The position numbers and the translations under genes are program-made. The notes beneath the pieces are model-generated. The model did not search any database and was not told where the DNA came from. It saw only the letters and a list, made by a program, of their open reading frames with translations. 19,872 nt of DNA from Chloroflexota bacterium (GTDB lineage Bacteria; Chloroflexota; Anaerolineae; Aggregatilineales; UBA2796): NCBI GenBank assembly GCA_003695215.1, contig RFIM01000244.1:1-19872 (forward strand). Reading direction: 5' to 3'. Positions 15,263 to 19,872 of this stretch are shown here, piece after piece; the stretch's first letter is position 1; every line of letters begins with the position of its first letter.

Positions 15263-15290
15263 TTGACAATTTTCCCAAAGCCATTATACT
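15263..15290 (+). promoter_or_regulatory. Near-consensus promoter of the sugar ABC importer operon
   Basis: TTGACA (15263-15268), a 16-bp spacer and TATACT (15285-15290) lie upstream of the solute-binding protein gene. Transcription should start near 15297, so the palindrome at 15301-15312 lies just after the start. Confidence 0.85.
15283..15288 (-). promoter_or_regulatory. Overlapping minus-strand -10 box for pgmB
   Basis: The complement of 15283-15288 is TATAAT, a perfect -10 box reading toward pgmB and sharing bases with the rightward -10. The -35 is poor (TTAAAC at 15307-15312, spacer 18) and would lie inside the central palindrome. If real, a repressor bound there blocks both directions. 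Confidence 0.5.
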
Positions 15291-15325
15291 CAATCTTGAG
15301 TTAAACGTTTAAGTGGTTTAACCAC
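15289..15325. promoter_or_regulatory. Operator region: three abutting inverted repeats
   Basis: Three dyads follow one another without gaps: CTCAATCTTGAG (15289-15300), TTAAACGTTTAA (15301-15312) and GTGGTTTAACCAC (15313-15325). The middle one is a perfect palindrome with the AAACGTTT core also found before the lacI-like gene, so it is the best operator candidate. The outer two have perfect 5- and 6-bp arms but no CG centre. The centres are about 12 bp apart. Confidence 0.75.
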
Positions 15326-15341
15326 CAAAGGAAGTTGTGCC

Positions 15342-16556
15342 ATGAACAAGACCTTTCGTTTCCTCGCCTTTGCAATCGCCATCGCCTTGATCGCGGTTGC
15401 AGCCGTCCCGAGCGCGCAAGCCGCGCAAACTGTCAATCTGGTGTTGATGGGCTGGTCGTCCTCGCCTTCTGAGAACGAGCGCCTGCAGAAGATTGTGGAT
15501 GACTGGAACGCCGCTAACCCTGACATTCAGGTGACGCTCAATCAAGTGCCGGACTATGATACCACGCTGCAGAAATCGCTAGCAGGTGGCGAGCCGCCGG
15601 ATGTCTTCTATGTCGACTCGTTCCGCTTCCTGGATTTGGTGCGCGCTGACGCGCTGATGCCCATCGGCGATAAGCTGACGGACATTGAGGACTTCTACCC
15701 TGCTCTGCGCAATGCCTTCACGGCGAATGGTCAGTTCTACTGCCCGCCCAAGGACTTCTCCACGCTAGCGCTGCAGATCAATACCGAGATGTTCGAGGCA
15801 GCAGGCTTGAGCGCGCCGACCACATGGGAAGAGATGCGCGCTGCAGCCGAGAAGCTGACCAAAGATGGCGTCTACGGTGTGGTGGTGCCAGCTGACTTCG
15901 CCCGCTGGATCGCTTTCCTGTACGGCGCTGGTGGCTCTGTGACTGATGATGAGTTCACCAAGATGACCATCAATAGCCCTGAGGCTGCAGAGGCGCTCAA
16001 GTTCTACACTGATCTCTACATTGATGGTTTTGCCAAAACGCCCGCTGATCTCGGCGTGGGCTGGGCAGGTGAGGCCTTCGGCAAGGGCCTAGTAGCAATG
16101 GCTTTCGAGGGCAACTGGATCGAGCCGTACTTGAAGGATCAGTTCCCTGACCTGAAGCACAAGGCCGTTGAGCTGCCTGCTGGCCCAGCTGGCAAGGCAA
16201 CCATGGCATTCACGGTTTGCTATGCTGTGCCGATGAAGGCGAAGAATCCTGATGCCGCCATCAAGTTCGTGGACTACCTGACCGGCGCCCAAGGCATGAA
16301 GGCCTGGACTGATCTCGGCTTGGCGATGCCGACGCGCGCCTCGCTGCGCCAAGGCTGGCTGGAGAAGTTCCCGAACCTTGAGCCGTACCTGAATGGCGCT
16401 GAGTATGCGCGCAAGTGGCAGTTTGTGCCAGGCTTCCAGGCTGTGCTGGATAAGGTCAACGAACAACTCTCGCTGGTCATGAGCGAGAATCAGACGGTGA
16501 GCGGCGCTCTGGCTGAGATCGAGCGCGTCGGCAACGAAGTGCTCGCCTCGCGCTAA
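15342..16556 (+). CDS. Sugar ABC transporter solute-binding protein (MalE-like, family 1)
   Basis: Extracytoplasmic binding protein of 404 residues that should deliver an oligosaccharide to the two permeases downstream. A signal peptide is clear: basic MNKTFR, a hydrophobic core to about 22, and a likely cut after SAQA (27). Family traits include NPDIQVTLNQVPDYDTTLQKSLAGGEPPDVFYVDSF-type sequence at about 50-90 and AKNPDAAIKFVDYLTGAQGMKAWTDLG near the C-terminal lobe. There is no lipobox cysteine, which is unusual if the host is a monoderm. AAAGGAAG lies 7 nt before the ATG. A strong hairpin separates it from the permease genes, which should raise its transcript level relative to theirs. Confidence 0.93.
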   Translation: MNKTFRFLAFAIAIALIAVAAVPSAQAAQTVNLVLMGWSSSPSENERLQKIVDDWNAANPDIQVTLNQVPDYDTTLQKSLAGGEPPDVFYVDSFRFLDLVRADALMPIGDKLTDIEDFYPALRNAFTANGQFYCPPKDFSTLALQINTEMFEAAGLSAPTTWEEMRAAAEKLTKDGVYGVVVPADFARWIAFLYGAGGSVTDDEFTKMTINSPEAAEALKFYTDLYIDGFAKTPADLGVGWAGEAFGKGLVAMAFEGNWIEPYLKDQFPDLKHKAVELPAGPAGKATMAFTVCYAVPMKAKNPDAAIKFVDYLTGAQGMKAWTDLGLAMPTRASLRQGWLEKFPNLEPYLNGAEYARKWQFVPGFQAVLDKVNEQLSLVMSENQTVSGALAEIERVGNEVLASR

Positions 16557-16569
16557 GCCTGAGCAATTA

Positions 16570-16584
16570 CCTTAGCAGCTAAGG
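16570..16584 (+). repeat. Small hairpin before the intercistronic terminator
   Basis: CCTTAG and CTAAGG form a 6-bp stem around a CAG loop, immediately upstream of the larger hairpin. It could help protect the 3' end of the binding-protein message; there is no T-run. Confidence 0.35.
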
Positions 16585-16587
16585 AAG

Positions 16588-16618
16588 GCGCCTCGCCTGG
16601 GCAAGGCGAGGCGCTTTT
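16588..16618 (+). terminator. Intercistronic (leaky) intrinsic terminator
   Basis: GCGCCTCGCC (16588-16597) pairs perfectly with GGCGAGGCGC (16605-16614), extended by T98-A104 to 11 bp with a 5-nt loop, followed by TTTT. It lies between the binding-protein and permease genes, where partial termination or 3'-end protection commonly gives excess binding protein over membrane subunits. Confidence 0.8.
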
Positions 16619-16652
16619 GCAAAAATCAATTTTCTAAGAAAGGGCATTTCTT

Positions 16653-17732
16653 ATGGCAGTTGCAGCGCCTTCGCTAGGGAATCAAGGCGGCTTCCGCTTG
16701 AGCGCCAAAGCTCAGGAGCGCCTAGCAGGCTTCACTTTCATCCTGCCCGCGCTGATCATCATCATCGCCTTCATCTTCCTGCCACTTCTCAGCGCCTTCC
16801 TGATCAGTTTCACCAACTGGAACGGCTTGCAGCCGCCGACAGAAGCCGCAGGAGTCGGTTTGGCGAATTACGCCCGCATTTTCGGCTTGGATGGCACGAC
16901 TGTCGTGCGCGATGAGTTTTTCGTCGCTATCAAGAACACTTTCTACTACACGCTCGGCGTCGTGCCTACACAGACGATCCTCGCGCTCGTCTTGGCGTTC
17001 ATCGTCAACCAACAGTTCCTGCGCTTCCGCGGCTTTTTCCGCGTCGCCTTCTACTTCCCGTCGATCACCTCGTCCATTGTGATCGCCACGATCTTCTTGT
17101 GGTTGTTCAATCGCAACGGCGTGATCAATGGCGTGATCGGCGGTGTGGCGAATTTCCTCGGCCTGCAATACACGCCCGTGACCTGGATCAACGACGCCAA
17201 TGGCATCATCCACAACTTCTTGCGCCTCTTCGGGCTGACGGCGCGCACAGCACCTGCTTGGATGACTGAGACCAACGTTCTCGGGCAGACTATCTGGCAG
17301 TGGATCAGCGGCCCGTCCGTCACTATGTTGGCGATCATGCTCTTGGCGATCTGGACCACAACAGGCACTATGATGCTGATCTTCCTAGCTGCCTTGCAGG
17401 ATATTCCACGTCAGCTCTATGAAGCAGCTTCTGTAGATGGCGCCACGCGCTGGCAGCAGTTCCGCCTGATCACAGTGCCGATGCTACGCCCGACCACATT
17501 TTTCGTGCTGACTATCGGCCTGATCGGTTGCTTCCAAGTCTTCGACCAGATTTACGTGATCTCGCAGGGTAATCCTGCTGGCACTACGAAAACCATCGCC
17601 TGGATTGTCTTCCGCAACCTGCGCGACTCACAGGCAGGGCTTGGCGCAGCGCTCGCCTTTGTGCTGTTCGTGATCATCGCCATTTTCACCATCTTCCAGC
17701 GGCGTTTAGTCGGCAAGACTGTGCAGCAATAG
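16653..17732 (+). CDS. Sugar ABC transporter permease, MalF type
   Basis: Inner membrane permease of 359 residues. Hydrophobic segments lie near 26-54, 95-120, 128-152, 222-248, 280-300 and 330-352, six in all. The EAA loop that docks the ATPase is LYEAASVDGATRWQQFRLITVPML, with E257 and G263. A loop of about 70 residues (152-222) on the outer side is longer than in minimal MalF-like permeases. AAAGGG lies 8 nt before the ATG. It pairs with the next gene; no ATPase gene is in the window, so a shared MsiK/UgpC-like ATPase encoded elsewhere is expected. Confidence 0.93.
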   Translation: MAVAAPSLGNQGGFRLSAKAQERLAGFTFILPALIIIIAFIFLPLLSAFLISFTNWNGLQPPTEAAGVGLANYARIFGLDGTTVVRDEFFVAIKNTFYYTLGVVPTQTILALVLAFIVNQQFLRFRGFFRVAFYFPSITSSIVIATIFLWLFNRNGVINGVIGGVANFLGLQYTPVTWINDANGIIHNFLRLFGLTARTAPAWMTETNVLGQTIWQWISGPSVTMLAIMLLAIWTTTGTMMLIFLAALQDIPRQLYEAASVDGATRWQQFRLITVPMLRPTTFFVLTIGLIGCFQVFDQIYVISQGNPAGTTKTIAWIVFRNLRDSQAGLGAALAFVLFVIIAIFTIFQRRLVGKTVQQ

Positions 17733-17748
17733 CGAGAGGAGCGTTTGC

Positions 17749-18672
17749 ATGTCTACTGGAGCAATTGCACAACAAGGCTTTGGGGCACGCGGCTTTGCGC
17801 TGCCGCCGAATACGGGCAAGATCGTCCGTGCCGTGCTGACCTACGCCGTGCTGATCCTGTTCGCCTTGGCGATGATCATGCCCTTCGTCTTCGCTGTAGT
17901 GAACTCGTTCAAGGAACTGCCAGACATCGCCGCCAATCCAATGCGCCTGACGCCAGGCGTCCGCGCTGACGGCACGCCCTACAGCTGGACGTTGCAAGGC
18001 TACGAGCGCGCGCTGACCACACAGCAGATCAATTTTCCACGCGCGATCTTCAACAGCTTCTTCATCGCTATTCTAGTGACGATCATGCGCGTGCTGTTCA
18101 ACAGCTTAGCCGGCTATGCGTTGGCGCGCATTCGTTTTCCGGGCCGCGGCTTCGCCTTCGCCGCGCTGGTCGGGACGCTCATGGTGCCGGGCATTGTCTT
18201 GTTAATTCCGCGCTACCTAGTGCTGAGTCAGCTCGGCTGGATCGATACCTACTGGGCATTGCTGATACCGTACTTTGCCGATGCCTTCGGTATCTTCCTG
18301 ATGAAGCAGTTCTTCGAAAGCATTCCGCGTGAGATCGAAGAGGCGGCCGAGATCGACGGCGCTAGCCGTTTCCGCATGTTCTTCGTGATCATCCTACCGA
18401 TGGCGGTACCGGCGCTCACAGCCATGGCGATCTTCGCCTTTCAAGGCACCTGGAACGACTTCCAAGGTCCGCTGATCGCCCTGAATTTGAACCGCGATCT
18501 GTACACATTGCCATTGGCATTGGCGTTCCTGCGCGGCGTGACAGGCGACGCTATCCAGTGGGACTTGATGCTGGCAGGCTCGGTCATCACGACCTTGCCG
18601 ATGGCTGTCATCTTCTTCATCTTCCAGCGGTTCTTCATCGAAGGCGTCAGCTACACAGGCGTGAAAGGCTAG
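17749..18672 (+). CDS. Sugar ABC transporter permease, MalG type
   Basis: Second permease subunit, 307 residues, with six predicted membrane segments (about 27-52, 103-125, 135-155, 167-186, 212-232 and 268-292). The EAA motif is IPREIEEAAEIDGASRFRMFFVIILPM, with E198 and G204. GAGAGGAG lies 6 nt before the ATG and 16 bp separate it from the MalF-like stop, so the two are cotranscribed. Its insert after the first helix (about 56-97) is usual for oligosaccharide importers. Confidence 0.93.
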   Translation: MSTGAIAQQGFGARGFALPPNTGKIVRAVLTYAVLILFALAMIMPFVFAVVNSFKELPDIAANPMRLTPGVRADGTPYSWTLQGYERALTTQQINFPRAIFNSFFIAILVTIMRVLFNSLAGYALARIRFPGRGFAFAALVGTLMVPGIVLLIPRYLVLSQLGWIDTYWALLIPYFADAFGIFLMKQFFESIPREIEEAAEIDGASRFRMFFVIILPMAVPALTAMAIFAFQGTWNDFQGPLIALNLNRDLYTLPLALAFLRGVTGDAIQWDLMLAGSVITTLPMAVIFFIFQRFFIEGVSYTGVKG

Positions 18673-18674
18673 AC

Positions 18675-19283
18675 GTGATCGAAGGCGTGCGGGCAGTCTG
18701 GCGCGGCTTGGTTGTCTTTGAGCGCTTCGGCTGGGTCTTCATTGTGGCGAATTTATTCGCCGTGTTGCTCAGTCTGCCGCTGCTCAGCGCGCCGCTCGCC
18801 TTCGCAGGCCTGGCTCATATGGCGCATAACGCGCACGCCGCGCCAACTGCGCATCCTGATGACTTTTGGCGCGGCGTACGGCGCTACTTCTGGCACGGCC
18901 TGTTGCTTGGCGCGCTCAATCTCGCCTTCTGGGCAGTCCTATATGTCAACTTCGCTGCTTACGCACAGCAGACGGGCGCATTGTTCTGGCTGCTGCGCGG
19001 CATTTGGTTCATCGCAGCGCTCTCATGGCTGCTGATGTTGCTATACGTCTTTCCGCTCTTGGAGGAGATGGAGCGTCGGCATTTGGGCATGGCGCTCTAC
19101 AACGCGGCGCTGATGGTAGTCAAGAATCCGTTTTTCAGCGCCGCTGTGCTGCTGTGCGCGTTGCTGATCGTAGTCGGCAGCGCGCTGACAGTAGTGCCAT
19201 TGTTGCTCTTCACGCTAGGTTTGCTCGCTAGCATCGGTTGCGCTGCTGTGCAAGATCGCCTAGCGCGCTTTCGTGGGCCTTAG
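18675..19283 (+). CDS. DUF624/YesL-like integral membrane protein
   Basis: Membrane protein of 202 residues with about five hydrophobic helices (near 18-45, 72-97, 104-127, 150-170 and 172-195). The start IEGVRAVWRGLVVFERFGWVFIVANL, the central PDDFWRGVRRYFWHG and the FPLLEEMERR motif fit the DUF624/YesL family, which often sits beside sugar ABC importers and has no proven biochemical role known to me. I chose the GTG at 18675, two bases after the MalG-like stop, with AAAGG six nt upstream; a longer frame would overlap the permease by more than 100 bp without a matching protein family. It is the last gene of the importer operon and converges on the arsR-type gene with only 15 bp between them. 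Confidence 0.8.
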   Translation: MIEGVRAVWRGLVVFERFGWVFIVANLFAVLLSLPLLSAPLAFAGLAHMAHNAHAAPTAHPDDFWRGVRRYFWHGLLLGALNLAFWAVLYVNFAAYAQQTGALFWLLRGIWFIAALSWLLMLLYVFPLLEEMERRHLGMALYNAALMVVKNPFFSAAVLLCALLIVVGSALTVVPLLLFTLGLLASIGCAAVQDRLARFRGP

Positions 19284-19298
19284 CGGGCTATCAACGCG

Positions 19299-19652
19299 TC
19301 ACTCTTGAACGTGATCGAGGCCTTGCTGGAAAACGCTACGGATGTGCTCATCGCTGAGCGTGTAGAAAACGTGCTTGCCTTCTCGGCGTACGGTCACAAG
19401 GCGCGCTTGACGCAGCAAGCGCAGCTGTTGTGAAACTGCGGGCTGTGATATGCCGAGCAGCGTGCATAAATCGCCGACGCATAGCTCAGCCTGTGCCAGG
19501 ACGCTTATGATCCGCACACGCGTCGGGTCGCTGAGTGCCTTGAAGAATTCAGCAATGCGCAAGGCTGTCTCGTCGCTCAAGAGCGTTGCTTCGAGCTGCT
19601 TGAGCAGGTCATTCTCGCTATGATTGCTTATGTAAACTGTCCTCTGAGGCAT
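19299..19652 (-). CDS. ArsR/SmtB-family metal-responsive repressor
   Basis: Winged-helix dimeric repressor of 117 residues. The body is classic: FKALSDPTRVRIISVLAQAELCVGDLC (38-63) and the recognition helix ISQPAVSQQLRLLRQARLV (68-86), then the wing VRREGKHVFYTLS. The C-terminal helix carries D101, H103, H114 and E117, the exact D-x-H-x10-H-x2-E spacing of the alpha-5 zinc site of SmtB and CzrA, so it should release DNA on binding zinc or a similar ion. C58 and C63 lie in the ELCVGDLC motif, which also resembles SmtB. The ATG at 19652 has no clear ribosome site. The gene is likely autoregulated; other targets are unknown, and a metal transporter would be expected nearby but is not in view. 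Confidence 0.93.
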   Translation of the reverse strand: MPQRTVYISNHSENDLLKQLEATLLSDETALRIAEFFKALSDPTRVRIISVLAQAELCVGDLCTLLGISQPAVSQQLRLLRQARLVTVRREGKHVFYTLSDEHIRSVFQQGLDHVQE

Positions 19653-19690
19653 CGTTCAGCGCATAGGCAAATAATCATAACCATACAGCT

Positions 19691-19719
19691 AATTTAAAAT
19701 GCGCGATGATGTTTGTCAA
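19691..19719 (-). promoter_or_regulatory. Candidate promoter of the arsR-type gene
   Basis: On the minus strand, TTGACA (complement of 19714-19719) is followed by 17 bp and TAAATT (complement of 19691-19696). The -35 box is perfect and the -10 weak (4/6). The stretch between it and the start codon at 19652 is AT-rich and is the natural place for the repressor site. Confidence 0.55.
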
Positions 19720-19840
19720 GCGCCTTTTCAGAAGCGCCACAGATGCCCTTGACAGGGGCGGAGAGTGTGGTAGAATGCGCGCCACAACGTCCAAGCGCCA
19801 AGGCAGCCTCAAACGGCTTCGCAACTGGCGCTTGACAAAC
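19711..19840. repeat. 14-bp perfect inverted repeat bracketing a promoter region
   Basis: GTTTGTCAAGCGCC (19711-19724) is the exact reverse complement of GGCGCTTGACAAAC (19827-19840), 102 bp apart. Each arm contains a TTGACA -35 box reading outward. The core AAGCGCC recurs at 19732-19738 and 19793-19799, and CAAGCGCCA (19792-19800) pairs perfectly with TGGCGCTTG (19826-19834). No target-site duplication is evident, so a small transposon is unlikely. Confidence 0.7.
19749..19776 (+). promoter_or_regulatory. Strong rightward promoter 1
   Basis: TTGACA (19749-19754), a 16-bp spacer and TAGAAT (19771-19776), preceded by TGG as an extended -10. It reads toward the right window edge. Confidence 0.75.
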
Positions 19841-19861
19841 AGAGGCAGGCTCTGCTATACT
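19832..19861 (+). promoter_or_regulatory. Strong rightward promoter 2
   Basis: TTGACA (19832-19837), an 18-bp spacer and TATACT (19856-19861), preceded by TGC as an extended -10. The -35 lies in the right arm of the inverted repeat. Two consensus-like tandem promoters suggest a highly expressed gene, perhaps a stable RNA, beyond base 19872. Confidence 0.75.
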
Positions 19862-19872
19862 CAGGGCCACAG

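Noticed and set aside
18558..18674. Longer N-terminus for the DUF624-like protein
   Set aside because: It would overlap the MalG-like permease in another frame and reads as Arg/His-rich shadow sequence; GTG 18675 has a ribosome site.
19711..19840. Small transposon (MITE) with 14-bp terminal repeats
   Set aside because: No target-site duplication flanks the arms, and the arms coincide with promoter -35 boxes, so a regulatory explanation fits better.

Overview
The window looks like chromosomal DNA of a bacterium from the phylum Chloroflexota, probably an Anaerolineae or Chloroflexia member. This is inferred from gene content (a soluble multi-PAS/GAF histidine kinase, a Ser/Thr kinase fused to an FGE-sulfatase domain, an EGY-like site-2 protease, and a sugar ABC transporter followed by a DUF624 protein) and from a moderately GC-rich composition with GCGC-rich coding sequence. 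No 16S gene or other phylogenetic marker is present, so the assignment is tentative. No rRNA, tRNA, CRISPR array, insertion sequence or phage gene was seen. No stretch above 300 bases lacks a gene.

Left part (1-7059): a hybrid-type sensor histidine kinase whose 5' end lies outside the window, a YbgC-like hot-dog thioesterase and an M50 site-2 protease all read rightward and end at a clear intrinsic terminator. A small STAS/SpoIIAA-like protein reads leftward. Across a 185-bp divergent control region, a small zinc-ribbon protein reads rightward. An aldo/keto reductase faces it.

Central leftward block (7121-15237, read right to left): beta-phosphoglucomutase, a LacI-family regulator, a GH65 inverting disaccharide phosphorylase, a membrane Ser/Thr kinase with an FGE-like outer domain, an exported TPR plus GH5-like glycosidase, and then the aldo/keto reductase. 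Divergent from it (15342-19283) is an ABC importer: solute-binding protein, two permeases and a DUF624/YesL-like membrane protein, without an ATPase subunit. Together the cluster should import an alpha-linked gluco-oligosaccharide, split it with phosphate to glucose plus beta-glucose-1-phosphate, and convert the latter to glucose-6-phosphate. The probable control points are near-consensus promoters with perfect LacI-type palindromes just downstream of the predicted starts (14527-14538 and 15301-15312).

The points that stand out most are: (i) the LacI-family protein carries two tandem LacI-type HTH domains, while its probable target promoter has three abutting dyads; (ii) the FGE domain of the receptor kinase is split by an unrecognised insertion of about 220 residues, and the kinase stop codon abuts the start of the exported glycosidase; (iii) at the right end a 14-bp perfect inverted repeat places the TTGACA box of a leftward arsR promoter and of a strong rightward promoter at its two arms, with another strong rightward promoter between them. 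The last gene is an ArsR/SmtB repressor with a complete SmtB-type zinc site. The rightward promoters serve something beyond the window.
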